Positions 1 to 12,470 of a stretch of 64,000 nucleotides of DNA are shown piece by piece. The notes beneath the pieces were generated by a model that worked only from the letters and a program-made list of their open reading frames with translations, did no database searches and was not told where the DNA came from. Source of the DNA: Symbiodinium natans (Eukaryota; Sar; Dinophyceae; Suessiales; Symbiodiniaceae); assembly GCA_905221605.1 (NCBI GenBank), contig CAJNDS010002716.1, forward strand, positions 62,001 through 126,000. The letters are read 5' to 3'. The number at the start of each line of letters is the position of its first letter. Position 1 is the stretch's first letter. A program made the translations under genes and the position numbers.

Positions 1-1060
1 AGAGGCGCGCAAGGAGCAGCCGGGCGTCGGGCGGGGTCACGCGGCTCCTGAAGGGTAGTCGCGTCACCAGTCGCGTCACCAGGCACGAGGGGCTCCGACA
101 GCAGCGCCTGGCGAGCGGCGGAGACCTCCCCAACCCGGACGAGCCGTACTGCCCGGTCCGCGCGCGCCTCCGGGTCGTCCCTTGCCGGGCAGGTGACAGG
201 TGGCGGAGCACCCGACGCGCATGCCTCCCGCAGAAGCGAGGCCCAGTCCCCGCGAAAGAAGCGTGCAACCCGGGCCAGCAACGCCGGTTTGTCTATGCGA
301 GGTGTACCGTTTGGCCGGAAGAGCAGCATACGTGCCAGAGTTTCCAAGCGCTGCCCGGTGCGGCCCCCCGGATGCCCGTCAGGGCAAGTGTCAGTGCCCG
401 GCGGAGGGGTCCTCGCATGAACCCCGACGGCGTGCGACACGTGGCGCACGGGCGGCCGAGCACGTCCTCGGCATCGAAGTCCGCCAAAGTGGCAAAAGCG
501 CGCCGCAGACTGGATCCCTGCAGGGCGCTTTGGTCGGGCGGGTGCTGGGTCGTCACTGGAGGCGCGCGCTTGGGGGCGGCTTCCTCCCGAGGGCTGAGCC
601 CGACCCGGGACCCGGAGTTATTGGAGCTGGAGCTGGAGCTGCTGGAGGTAGCTCGTGGCACCGGCGGGCCACCCGCTGGGGTAGCAGCGGCCGCACGGTC
701 GGGGAGGGGGAACCGGTTGAGCGCCGACGCCAAGTGGATGCCGCCGTAGCATTCGAGTAGGGCTTCCTGCACGGGCGCCAACAAGTAGCCGTCCGGCACC
801 CGGAGCTGGCGAACCGCCCAGCCGACATGGACGCGAGCACTGCTGGGCAGCGCCGCGTCCACGACACGTGAGAGCAGGTCCGGAAGGTGGTGTTCATGGG
901 CAGGCGCAACCTCGCGAGCGCGTCGGACGTGAAATCACCCGCAGCCGCACGGAGGAGGGGGACGGGGGCGGTCCACGCGACCGCCAGAATGCACGGCCGG
1001 CGCCCCGTTCGACGCACGGCCCAGTGCGGCGTCGCTTGCTGGGGGTGGAGCACAGAGTCC
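1..1060 (-). mobile_element. LINE-like retroelement fragment, region N-terminal to reverse transcriptase
   Basis: GC-rich minus-strand coding remnant broken by at least two frameshifts. From about 920 down to 345 one frame reads through a Ser/Asn-rich linker to GPLRRALTLALTGI and GSAWKLW. After a one-base frame change near 340 it continues as LARMLLFRPNGTPR, then FFRGDWASLLREA and GEVSAARQALLSEPL, and ends at the window edge in DPARRP. The order AWKL..L.RMLL.RP, then GxxSAARQAL, then DPARRP is what I know from the stretch upstream of the reverse transcriptase in dinoflagellate LINE-like ORFs. The RT itself would lie left of base 1. Another frame upstream (about 1050-930) reads VPLLRAAAGDFTSDALARLRLP, so a further frameshift is likely. 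It is probably a dead copy. The family call rests on remembered motifs, not a search. Confidence 0.7.
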
Positions 1061-1604
1061 CTACAAAATCACTTGCGGTGGCAACCACATCCACAGCCAC
1101 ATGCAGTAGTTTATGGGCAGTCCATCGAGCCCGCTCAAGTTCACGTCTGGGTTTTGGCTCCTTGTGGGCATCATGACTTTTTGAATGGCCGCTCTGCGCT
1201 CCATCGTGGTGTGAACCTGCAGCGACCTTGTCGTCGATTTTGTGCTTGCCACCGACTCACTCCAGCATGCTCTGTTGGAATTCTGCGCACAATCAAGCGC
1301 GCCAGCGATGGCGCCGTCACGCGTTGTCCCTGGACACATTGTTCAGCACGGAGCCCCATGTCAATGGCACACGAAGTATCGCACGTAATGTTGCATTTGT
1401 GGCTCATGTATGCCTTGCCGCTGCGGCGTGTGAGATGTGAGTGCGCTTCCAGAGTGGCGCTTTCACACAGTATATATGCATTCAAAATGTCAGTAGTTTC
1501 TTGACATTGTCACGTTTGCTTAATTAAATTCATCGTGACACACACACGATCGCTCAAGCACCCGTTTCTCTCTCTTTCTCTTTATTTCTTGTTTCTTTGT
1601 TTTT
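1061..1604. other. No gene recognised; T-rich tract at the 3' side
   Basis: No coding exon or RNA gene is recognisable. Positions 1560-1630 are a T/C-rich run (TTTCTCTTTATTTCTT type). Confidence 0.5.
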
Positions 1605-2420
1605 TTATTTCTTTCTTTTTTCTTTTTCGCATGACTGGACTCCTGTTGTGTCGCAGTTTGCTTGTTGTGCTGTTGTTGCTCCGGTGTTTGCCGTTTTTGT
1701 TGACACGTTTATGTTTTTGTCAAGTAATATTTTTGTGTGACACGACATGTCAGAGACTGAACATTGATGTGCTGATGTAGAAAAAAGCGCAAGCTGCTGC
1801 CGGAACCCGGAATACATGGCCCTCCTTCGCGCGCCCCAAGAGCATCGCGGGCAGCCGGCACCCTTGTCTTGCGACACGTCCGCGGTCCCATGCGGTCCCT
1901 CAGCCAGGCCGTCTCGAGCACGCGCTCGTCGCATGCATGGGCGGCCCCACGCTGCCAGAGGGACTGGCTGGCTCGTCGTTGCAGAGGACGGGTCCGGTGG
2001 GGCGGAGAAATCGTCATCCCAGGTCGGCACCGCGTCGCCGCGGCCACTGCGGTGCAGTTTGCGTGGTGGCGGGGAGCTGGCCACCTGCGTGCGAAGGGAA
2101 AGCAGCAAGCGGTCAGCCGCCGAAGTTGAGCACGTCTGCATAACAGGGAGGCTGTCCATCCAGGAAGCCCTGCCAGCGGCATGGCGGTCGGCTGTGGCCT
2201 TGCACAAGCCCAAGCCACCGAAGCACAATGGCAGGCGCACCGCTCGCCTATAACCGGAGCTGAACGCCGGCGGCCTGCAACAGCTCGTGCTGTTGGGGAG
2301 CGAAGTTGGAGCACGCTGGAATGTCGATGCGCGCCAGCTAGTTCTACCTGATTCCAGCGGTTTGAGAGTCGACGGTTGCGTGCTCTCCTCTAAGCGCTGC
2401 CCGTGCTCCCCGACCTCCAA
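1605..2420 (-). mobile_element. LINE-like retroelement fragment, C-terminal side of reverse transcriptase
   Basis: The minus-strand frame contains YRRAVRLPLCFGGLGL followed by ASWMDSLPVM and AADRLLLSL. The RLPL-x-x-GGLGL ... ASWxDxLPV ... ADRLL succession is typical of the segment just after the RT catalytic core in dinoflagellate LINE-like ORFs. Upstream (about 2420-2290) the frame changes, and IDIPACSNFAPQQHELL is readable in another frame, so the copy is frameshifted. In an intact element this piece would lie downstream of the type seen at 1-1060, yet on the minus strand it precedes it. The two are therefore separate or rearranged insertions. Confidence 0.65.
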
Positions 2421-2539
2421 GGTCGCATGGCTTTTTCTGTCCTACTGTGCGTGCCCTCGCGCGCCAGGACCTCATCGAGGCTCCCGGCGCCGCGGCCAAC
2501 GCGGGTTCGGCCATGCTTGCTGCATGGTGACCGTCTCGT

Positions 2540-3440
<901 letters not shown>

Positions 3441-3442
3441 CA

Positions 3443-3790
3443 TCATCTTGCTGCGCAGAAACGACGAGCATTTTCAGCGACGGGCCCATGCTGTTCGCGC
3501 AGGGGCGCGCACACCTGGTGGGGGGGGCGCGGTGTGCGCGGAGGGCGACCAAACAGCGTCACCGCATCCTCGTACACCTCGCAGCCGAGCGCGCATAGGC
3601 TCTGCGCCCCACCGGCCACCAGTTCCGGGGTAAGTGGCGTGCTTGCGCCATGTGGCGGCCCTTGGGACAGCCTCATCTGCCGCCGGGATGGGGCGCGCCG
3701 TCGCGTTCAAAGGCGACACGAGGGTCGCATCGCAGCAAAGGGCGCCACCCAGCGGCGTCCCCGTAGATGATTTCGTCTCTTGTGATGTAT
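3443..3790 (-). mobile_element. LINE-like retroelement fragment, post-RT C-terminal domain
   Basis: The minus strand reads GGALCCDATLVSPLNATARP, then TWRKHATYPGTGGRW. The second frame gives TPELVAGGAQSLCALGCEV and ENARRFCAAR. Dinoflagellate LINE-like ORFs end in a domain with GGAxLAVDATLVSP ... YPEL ... R.L.VL..EV ... W, and then a helix ending in QRAFAA; this matches with one frameshift in the middle. The two frames overlap, so the fragment is non-functional. The long minus-strand ORF that extends rightward from here to about 4960 is low-complexity translation of the pyrimidine tract. Confidence 0.65.
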
Positions 3791-3929
3791 TGTCATTCTC
3801 AGCATAAGCGTCCACATTGGGGTGATGAGTACTTCCATGCCGCTTTTGTTCGTTGTGGTTTTTGGGCCACGTTGACGAACCATGCATGCATGTAGCACCT
3901 CGTGAACTTTGATCGTTAGCTTTAGCTCG

Positions 3930-5105
3930 TTTGCTTCGTTTCCCTTTTTCACTTTTTCCTTGTTTCCACTCTTTTTTCCCTCCTCTTCCCTCTTTTTCCC
4001 TCTCTTTCCCTTTCTTTCCCCCTGTTTTCCCTTCTTCCCCCTCTTTCCCCCTCTCTCCCCCTCTCTCCCCCTCTTTCCCCCTCTTTCCCCCTGTTTCCCC
4101 CTGTTGCCCCCTCTTGCCCCCTCTTTCCCCCTGTTTCCCCTTGTTTACCCCTTTTTTCCCCCTCTTTCCCCCTCTTTCCCCCTCTTTCCCTCCCTTTCCC
4201 TCTCTTTCCATCTGTTCTTTTTTAACTCTTTCCCTCCTGCCCTCTTTACCCTCCTTCCCTCTTTTCCGTTTTTCGTTGTTTCCATCCTTTCCCTCATTCT
4301 CTCCTTCTCTCCTTCTCTCCTTCTCTCCTTCTCCCCTTCTCCCCTTCTCCTTTTCTCCTTCTCCTTCTTCTTCTCCTTCTCCTTCTCCTTCTCCTTCTCC
4401 TTCTCCTTCTCCTTCTCCTTCTCCTTCTCCTTCTCCTTCTCCTTCTCCTTCTCCTTCTCCTTCTCCTTCTCCTTCTTCTTTCTCTTTCTCTCGCTCTCTC
4501 TCTCTCTCTCTATCTTTCTCTTTGTCTGTTGTTTTCTGTTTTTTCCACACCTTCCGTGTGGGGTTGTTAGATTTTACACTCAACTCTTCTCCTCGCCCGG
4601 AACTGTTCTCCTCGCCCTGTCTACTACTCCTAGAGACTCCCTGCAGTGCCCAATCCCAGAGATTTTGTGGGCACCAACCCCAAAGACTACCTGGAGTGTC
4701 CAACCCCAGAGACCCCCTGGAGTGCCCAACCCAAGAGACACCTGGTGCCCAGCCCCAGAGATTCCCTGGAGTGCCCAACCCCAATTGCAAGCAAAAACGA
4801 AGAAAGCGTATTTGAATCAATGTGTCTTTGTTTGAACATTGTCTTTGCGCTCTTTCATTTATCGAGGAGCAAGTGGGGATGTTCGAAAATGTTTTTTTTT
4901 TACTCTCTCTCTCTCGCTCTCTCTGTCTCTCCTTTTGTTCTTCTCTCTCTCTCTCTCTCATTCTTTCTCTTTGTCTTTCTTTCGCATTCTCTCTCTCTCT
5001 CTCTCTTTTTCAGTCTCTCTCTCTCTCTCTCTTTCTTTCTCTCTCTCTCTCTCTCATTCGCTCTGTCTCTCTCTCTCTCTCTCTTTCGCTTTCTCTGTCT
5101 CTTGT
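3930..5105. repeat. Pyrimidine tract: CTTTCCCC, (CTCCTT)n and (CT)n
   Basis: Three zones: degenerate (CTCTTTCCCC)n at about 3950-4210, a nearly pure CTCCTT hexanucleotide array at about 4290-4475, and CT/CTTT runs at about 4490-4530 and 4895-5105. The strand bias is almost complete over more than 1 kb. Confidence 0.95.
4634..4792. repeat. About 25-bp minisatellite, 6 copies
   Basis: Diverged tandem units with consensus near CCTGGAGTGCCCAACCCCAG plus AGA. Copies begin near 4638, 4665, 4688, 4714, 4740 and 4764. It lies between the hexanucleotide and CT zones of the pyrimidine tract. Confidence 0.8.
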
Positions 5106-7379
5106 TGGTTACCTCCGCATACCTCCCGCGGAATAGTCGGGATGCAGATGTTGGGGGGCCCACATGAGCCGATGAGGCCTTGGATGCTTGAGCCGGCGGA
5201 TTAAGAATCGACTCGGGCAGCCGTGGAGGTGAAGTGACCTTGAGCACGCAACAGACACCAGCTACGTGCGTACGAATGTGCAGGCCTGGCGGTGACCATG
5301 CGCGATTGAAGTTGCGCGCGCAGGCCAGGCTATAGCTTCAGCTTCTTCACCCGTCACGTGCTCACAGAAGATGCCGCAAAACATCGCAAAGCGAGCATGC
5401 AGGATGTCGTTGGTCGTGCGGGATTCCTTCGAAATTTGCAATGGCCATTGGGATTATTGGGTGGTCGACAGAAGCGGCTTACCTGAACCAAGTTCGTTTG
5501 AAATGGATGCTTGTGTTTGGCAGGAAATGCACACCAAGCCCAAAACCCGAGCACACGCCTGGCCGTGCGAAGGCGTGGGAACCAGACGGCTACATTGGAG
5601 AAGGCCGATTGTGATGCTTTGCATGTGCCAGATTCTACCTGTGCATCTCGTTGACCGCATTTCAGGATTTTGATGGCGACACGTCGCCGGAAGAGGCAAC
5701 CGGGGTTGGCTCATGTTGGCTCCAGCTTTTTGTGGTGCAGAGGTTGGATGCGCAAGAAGCAGCTCGAAGAGTCATTGTTTCATCCATTGCAGTGTTCCAA
5801 TGGGGGCTTCGTGCTTTCGAGTTTACCTGCATCTGGGATGTGTGGTTTCATCAGTAAGAGGTGCCAGTTAAACATTTTCTGTTGTCTGGATATCGGTTAT
5901 GTGGCTTGGAAACCACAGCAAGAGATAACAAATCAGAACAGAGCCTGAGTTGAACCCAAGACGGCTAGAGAAACACCGGCTCTCCAACATGTGTGTGTGT
6001 GGGTGGGAAAACGACTTCGACTTCACAACAGACCAAGGGACAACTACACAAACAATGCACCTAATGGATCTGATGAAGGCATATGCTCATTGCCATTGTG
6101 CTGATGCCAGGAGCTAGCTCGGCTTACCAACCCGCAGCAGAATGTCGCCATATTGGGTACGCGGGATTGCACCTACAACCACCAACAGGCCATCAAGCGA
6201 TGTTATGTTGTGCCACCATGCCGCATTGCCCATGCATTCCGTAGTATTCCGTTCACGAGCAAGCCAGATGTGAGAATGAATTGAGAATGTGAAGAGAAAA
6301 CCACAGCAAGCTTGTGCGCTTCGAGGAGATCGAGGCGCTCACCCAGGCGGACGGGAATCGCCCTTCTTCTGCGGCTTGTGCAGCGGACACTTGTACCTTT
6401 GAAAAGTGGAACCATGCCTTGGTTTCCACTGAGTCCTTAATCCTTTGTGGTTCATGGCTGAAGTTTGTCGGTGTGGAAAGTTGCTGCACCTCCCGTAGCC
6501 TAGCTCAGTGCTGAAACGCCATCTTCTGTACACGTCCATCTGCCTTAGCGTCGGCCGTTAGCGGTAGTTCTTGTACCATTTTGTTTTACGTGCTGCTGAT
6601 TTTGCTCCGCGTCGCAATGTCAGCATGTGTTTTTTTCACCGCAGACTTCGAGACTTTCTGGTTGTTGGTGAAAAAGAACTCCGCCTTTGTGTGAGCCCTG
6701 CCAGGGAGGCCATTGCCCGTGGGGGAAATCTGGACTCCACTCATGCCTTCTGCCCTTGCTCAGCCTGCTGGTCTACACCAGCAGGATATGAGCCCAACGT
6801 GTGACTACGGCACCGCCATGTTGCAATCACCCCGGCCCACCTCTAGAAAGGGATGGTTTGCCGTGACAGTGGGCATTGCACCGAGTGCCTCGAGTGCCTG
6901 GGGAAGGGCATCAGTGGGCATACACATGCATACACCGACATGAGGGGTGTACAGCCTCAGGAAAAATTCCACAAGTCTACCGCCAGTGAGGGTTTGTGGG
7001 CAAACTTGCAATCAATTCCACTTCTACATCCTTGGGATCCTTGCTTGTGGCAGTGACGAAGAACCTGGTGATGCGCCTGATGCTCGTTCAGCACCTGGAT
7101 CTTGGGATTGACACACCTTATTAATGTAGGCATGAAGGAAAACACGAGCGTTATCCGGACCAGGCCTTCACAGGGGCTCAAGGTGTGATGAGTGCTGCGG
7201 ATGGACTGGTCTCTGCGGCGGTTAGTAACATTAAGACTCAGCCCCAGATCAACAGAAACCCCTTATTAAGATGTAATTGCATGTGTGAACGAAAAAGAGG
7301 AAGTGACTACAAACCCGTGTGTGAGCGAATTTCCAGCCCTTTTGACCGCTCTCTCCCCCCAACCTCTGTTCCAAAGTGA
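5106..7379. other. No gene recognised
   Basis: Open frames exist, for example 5371-5673 and 6571-6804 on +, but none shows a family motif or a convincing splice context on either strand. Confidence 0.4.
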
Positions 7380-8450
7380 TCTCATGTGACCACTGCGTTG
7401 GATTCAGAACCCAGTTCTTCTTGGTTCGCTAGTACTATTGCCTTCATACCCTTCTAGCCCTTATGTTTTTTTTTATGATTCACCTTTAGGACAAAGTTGA
7501 TAGGATTATCCCAACCTATGAACCGTGTCCAAATCATGAAGGTGATAACTCCTGATGTTGGGGTCCCAAGGGTGGGTTCCTTGTTCCGCTCGTGCATTCA
7601 TTGGGTTTATCGCGCTCATTTCGTTCGCTTATAAACAAATTCATCTACTCTCTTCACCTTTATTCTAATTGTAATAAGACAACAGAAGAAGGGAGTGTAT
7701 AGTTGTATAAACGAGCTAGCGACAGTAATTCAATTATTAGCGCGCACTGAATATTATTGTTTAGAGTTTTTATTAGTGTTTTTGCGGTGAGCCCAACAAG
7801 AATATTAAAAAAAGGGGTTTAATACTATTTAAATGTGGGCTTTTACTATTTAAATGTGGGCTTTTAGGAGATTGCGGAAGGTTAGACAGGCGGTGGGGGT
7901 CCCGAGGTAAAACCCCCAATTGATCACATGAAAAGGCTTTTGTTTCATTTGCCCTTTCACTAATATTTTTACGAGGGCTTTTTAGGGGGTAACTTCCTAT
8001 TCAGAAACGCATCTATGAAGGACTTACCGTGTGTCAATCGTTTCTCCTAACCTTAAAACCTTTCCCATCTATTTTCTGAACAGGGAAAAAGTGAAAGACA
8101 CCATGTTCAAGATATGAGAGTTAGGGTCTTAAGGTGTGACAGGGAGCAAAGAGTGAGGGTTTTTCAGTGCTCCAAAAACTCCTTAAAATAGTATTAAATG
8201 AGTTGGTCTTTGGGTGCGTGTAAATCCGATATAAGCGCGAGAACGAAATTCGCTCACTCGTGCATGAAATTTACGCGTCCTAAAAGTCCTTGTAATTTAG
8301 TACATCATTCACTCTTCCACACACCACACTATTAATGCGCTCTTCTGTTTAGAAAATGTGGGAACGACGTGAAGCGAAGAGCACACGAACACAATATAAC
8401 GAGGAGAACGAAGTGTACGCGTGAATTATATTTGAGTGCCTACATCAAAC
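7380..8450. other. AT-rich island, possible LTR or 3' end of the adjacent copia-like fragment
   Basis: Base composition falls clearly below the surrounding sequence in G+C, with runs such as TTTTTTTTATGATT and AATATTAAAAAAA, and no coding exon is visible. A 21-bp unit ACTATTTAAATGTGGGCTTTT is tandemly duplicated at 7824-7844 and 7845-7865. The minus-strand copia-like pol fragment at 8570-8945 ends just to the right, so this island sits where a 3' LTR would be. That link is inference. Confidence 0.45.
7824..7865. repeat. 21-bp perfect tandem duplication
   Basis: Two identical adjacent copies of ACTATTTAAATGTGGGCTTTT. Confidence 0.95.
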
Positions 8451-8569
8451 GAGCAGAAGACAAGAAGAAAAGAAAAGGAAGTAAAATACCTAGGGACCCC
8501 ATTCAGGGCCTTCTTCCACACGAGCATTCGACTGTGCGCAGGAAAACCATTTCGTGACCAATCACATGG

Positions 8570-8945
8570 GTCCAACTTATTCAGCACATGGGTGGTCACA
8601 TACTTGCCACCACTCTTCACCACCCTGAGCATTCGCATTTGGACCAATTTTTGAGCACACAGAAAACGCAACTCCACACGCTTGGTTTTCTTACCAGCTC
8701 CAAAGCCGGAGGCCGCTGATTTGCAAGCAGGGCTGTCAGTGTGAGCAGTCACGCTGACCTATTTGGCGAATCTGGACCCCAAAAGCATGGACTGCACCCA
8801 CCAGTGCCAACCACAACAATTTACCAACAGCAGTCCGGTACACTGAATGATCTTTAGCACTCAGCGGTGTATCCAGAAAAGTCTTCACAATCGTTGCAGC
8901 CCCCGGCGCGGCTAACGTTTTGGCATCCTTCCAGACAATACCACA
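8570..8945 (-). mobile_element. Ty1/copia-like pol fragment (RT end joined to RNase H)
   Basis: Read on the minus strand, 8942-8770 gives APGAATIVKTFLDTPL, then HSVYRTAVGKLLWLALV. This is the hallmark YR.AVGKLLWLA segment at the end of a copia reverse transcriptase. About 8752-8590 gives TDSPACKSAASGFGAGKK, then RVELRFLCAQKLVQM and LRVVKSGGK, matching the copia RNase H order DSSAA...G.G...R..ELRFLW.Q.LV...L...KV.G. The roughly 100 residues normally between these blocks are missing, and the frame shifts between them, so it is an internally deleted, dead copy. The AT-rich island immediately downstream may be its LTR. Confidence 0.75.
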
Positions 8946-10211
8946 CTCTGCATTGATGGATTCTTACTGCTTTGTCAAACCAGGCTCGCTGAACGGTTGT
9001 CGCATCGCCTCCAGATGGCTTGGTTGACGCTTCGGCCGGGCTCTACCTGCCTAGTCGAACTGAGTGCTTCTTGCGTGAACGCAACCATGTTCACTTCCAC
9101 TGGAGATGCAGGCTCAATGGGTCGAGACAGGACGAAATGGATGACGTGGCGACTAAGTCTGACTCATGGAGGGTGGCCCACCTGCCGCCCATCCGGACTG
9201 TGGCCCGCTCGCTTGCCGACACTCGTTTTGCGCTTCCTCGGCTGGTTTTCGCGAGCAATCGATTCATCGATCGCTTGAAGTTGGATTCGGTACATGGTGG
9301 CCGCGTGCGATGGGCAGACACGACCACCTACCGTAGGAGTGTGGTCCGTCCTCCACATACACCGAAGCAAGTTGCTTCGATCAGATGTTAGTTCGATACT
9401 TCGGTGATAGCGGTGACGTGATCTATATCTTGGATCAAGCATGCACCGCAAACACCTGCCACACTCGGTTTGCATCGAGGGTTTCGATTTACCTTCGAGA
9501 GCGCATTAGTCGTTTAGAAGTCTAGATGTTGTCCCGGCTTTGGCTGGCAGGGACACGTGGAAAGGGGGCATCGCATTTTCACGTCAGGGTCGACACCTCA
9601 GTATATCGAAGGCTGATGGGGCGGTGTTCGTGCGGCTGGGCGCTTTGTGGTGAATTGTGAAGTGGTTGGATCCCGTTTTTTCTCCTGTGATCCAGGTCCA
9701 GCGGCACAAACTCGGCAGTGATCAAAGCAGTCCTTGACAAAGGAAGGCGGGGTCATGCTGCGAAATGTCAAGCAAAGTACATAGTGGGGGCGTAGGGCAT
9801 GGGGGGGCAAGGCGGCAGGAGGTCACTCTAGTCTTGTGCGCCTGCGGGTGCCAACTGCTTTCATTCATGAGCTTTGAAAACGCTAGGGCTTTAAGGGCCT
9901 TGTTCTTTTGCGTGAAGAGGGCCTCTGGGCTGGAAAGTGGTGGCACAATTCCCTGTTCCAGTTCTTTAGGTTATGTGTTCAACGCAGATTTTTTCTACAC
10001 GCTGCATCACGCAACGCAGTGACATGTTTGTTTTCCGGGCAGCTGCCAACATGATAGGCTGTCATTTCAGCATCTATGGGCATACTCTGTTGGCGTAACG
10101 TCCATGTTCAAGTTTCGCCTTCTCCCTGCCGTTCTGCATGTTGCTTCATGGTAATGTTCGGGGCGCACGACAACGGCTCCTGCAGCATGGGAGATGTCTG
10201 TAGATGCGCAG
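8946..10211. other. No gene recognised
   Basis: Both strands have open frames at 9000-9480 but neither contains a motif I recognise. It may be further decayed retroelement sequence. Confidence 0.35.
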
Positions 10212-10459
10212 ACGACGCCAGGCCTGAGTTGCTCACAGTTGAGCTTCCACAAAGCTTGGAAAAGCAAGACGACGAGGTTCAGGTGCTTCAGTTCTCCGAG
10301 AATGCACTCCTCCAGTTAGCTGCTTTAGCCTCCCTTCTTGAGGTGCTGCTGGAGAGGTGCAAGGAAGAAGGGGTGACAGTATGTCCCCACAGGGAATGCG
10401 ACCACTTGGAGCTTGCTGCCGCTGCTGCGAAGTGCCCTGGTTACAAATTCTTCCAATGA
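10212..10459 (+). CDS. Terminal coding exon, unknown protein
   Basis: A CAG acceptor at 10209-10211 is followed by an open frame, entered in phase 1, to a TGA at 10457. It contains VELPQSLEKQDDEVQVLQF, then NALLQLAALASLLEVLLERC and ECDHLELAAAAAKCPGYKF. The Leu/Ala/Glu-rich composition predicts helices, and codons are G/C-ending. No family is recognised and upstream exons are not identified. The next 4 kb shows no obvious continuation. Confidence 0.4.
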
Positions 10460-11523
10460 ATCTTCCGAAAGACCTTTGTATTGGGAGGTTATGATGGGTC
10501 AATGCCTGAAAGGAAAAATCCAGCCCTCAATTAATAACCCTGGGTTTCTCAAGCTGAGGGCCCTCCTTTCTTAAGCAAATTAGAGAAGCAGTTCCCTGTA
10601 CGATGCGTGCTACTCTGTGATTTGGCGCCGAAGCCTGCAAGGATGGATAGTGTTCTGAAGACATCCTCTCAGGTGCAACACACGCATTCTGGGTCAAGTA
10701 GACAGGCCCGCTTCTGCATGCCACGATGCACCATGCACCACGCATGCGCAATCGGCAAGCGCATCACACAACTTGGCGTGCAGACTGGTGGTTTTCGCCA
10801 CCCACCGCTCCGACAAATACTTGGGCTTGGTCAAGGAGGCGTGCGTCTTTAAATGCAAACTCCGAAACAGAGGCGCAGCTGCAACCCGAGGCCAAGAACA
10901 ACAATGTGATGGTGGCGGCCTTTAACGTCGAAGTGTGACTGCGGCTTTTGCACGGACCTCATGGGGCTTGCTAAGAGTTTGTAAGTGGGGGTGATTGAAT
11001 GTTTCCCAGGTGCCAAAACCAGCTGGATTTTAGACCGGGTTCAACCTGAGGCATGGAAGAATTGGGCAACCCGCTGGCCGGGAAGCTTGCAGAAGTGCTA
11101 GCTTGCAGATTCTTTCAGTTTCAGTGATGAGATGTTGGGAGTTTGCAGTGCATGCTTAGCGCCTGTTTTCCTGCAGCATTTCCGCCGAGCGTGCTTCTTT
11201 TCCCGCTTCTTGCGCCGCTAAGCTAGATGTTCACAAATGGCACGTCTAGCTGGAATGGAAAGCTGCTAAATGACCCATGTATACAAGTATGCACAACATG
11301 GATACCTTTGCACGCAGGACGCTTCGGGTCTAAGTCCATGTGAATGTCTTCCTTGTGTTATAAATTTGTTTAGCGAGGCTGAAACGCTTGAAGCACAATT
11401 GTCTCTAAAATCTTTTTCTCACTTAAGCTCTTCAAGTGTTTTAAAGCCCGAAGCAGCGAACATTTGAGCTTCAAGGGCTTCCCCGCCCCGAATTAAAACA
11501 CGTGATTGAAGCACCTAAAATTC

Positions 11524-11690
11524 GAGGCGCTTGTCACAGAAATGTCTCCCTGGACATGTATTTGTGTTTCAAGTACTTCGGGCGTTCCACATGAAATCTA
11601 AACAGAAATGTTCGGTTTCAAGCGTTTCAAAAGGAACCGAAACACTTGAAACAAAAATGCACCCGTGGACACGTCTGTTTCAAGTGCTTC
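11524..11690. repeat. Diverged about 55-bp repeat, two copies plus flanking fragments
   Basis: 11524-11579 and 11639-11690 align over their length through CTTG..ACA.AAATG, CC.TGGACA.GT and TGTTTCAAGT.CTTC. Related CGCTTGAAG or TTTCAAGCG pieces occur from 11385 to 11730, in both orientations. Confidence 0.7.
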
Positions 11691-12423
11691 AATTGTGGCC
11701 AGGATCCCGCCCCGAAGTAAAACGCTTGAAGGAGTTACTCTTCGGTCGTGGTTTCTGGGGATTTTGAGGAGCCTTCGAGATGGGGGGGGGGGGGGGTTGT
11801 TTCTGTAGGGATTTTCAGGGAGTGCCGGGGTTTGAGACTTTGGGGTTGGTGGGGAAAAGGTGGAAAGGGGGTTGCAGCACAAAGGGGACTTTGGGAGCTT
11901 ATCTGTTTTGGGAGCTTGGAAACCCTTCCTCGTCAAAAATCCGTAGGCTGAGTGGATGGATTGTCAACTGCGCTTTACATAAAACTCTCAAGCAGCAGAA
12001 CGTGAACGAGTCCGGAATTCTCTGTAAGTCGCATGTTGATAAAACATCTAGATATCTAGTTGCAAGCGATGTCGAAAACGAGTTTCTCTGGATTTGGCTT
12101 GCTTTTTCCCTACGAGCTTGTGCATCAATGTACTGAACGACGTACAAGATTTGCAGCAACAGCGTCGACACACAGAATAGTGTGGGCAGATACCTTCATT
12201 ACACCTGAGGGGTGGCTTTTTGTGTGAAACTTATGCAGAGAAATGTGTTCTCGCCTCTATCAGCAAATAACCTTCTCTTAGTTAGCCTTGTTTTGTCGTT
12301 TACGAAAGTTCTGTAAGAAGCTCTAGCAATGGTCGCTTTACACACATGGCTGCTAAAACTGAGTTCCGAGAAAAGGCATCGTAGAGCGCACCCAATCTCA
12401 TCGACTTTGTGCAGTCAGTATTC

Positions 12424-12470
12424 ATATACACACACACACACATATATATATATATACATATATATGCATT
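12424..12470. repeat. (CA)n/(TA)n microsatellite
   Basis: ATATACACACACACACA followed by a run of ATATATAT. Confidence 0.9.

Noticed and set aside
1147-1158. Relict dinoflagellate spliced leader (TTTTGGCTC)
   Set aside because: Only the first nine bases of its TTTTGGCTCAAG end match and the following bases differ; consistent with chance.
3474-4961. 495-codon minus-strand ORF rich in Gly/Glu/Lys
   Set aside because: Almost all of it is translation of the pyrimidine tract and hexanucleotide array. Only the part below 3790 resembles a LINE domain.
9000-9480. Further copia-like coding on either strand
   Set aside because: Open frames exist but no gag, integrase or RT motif could be read.
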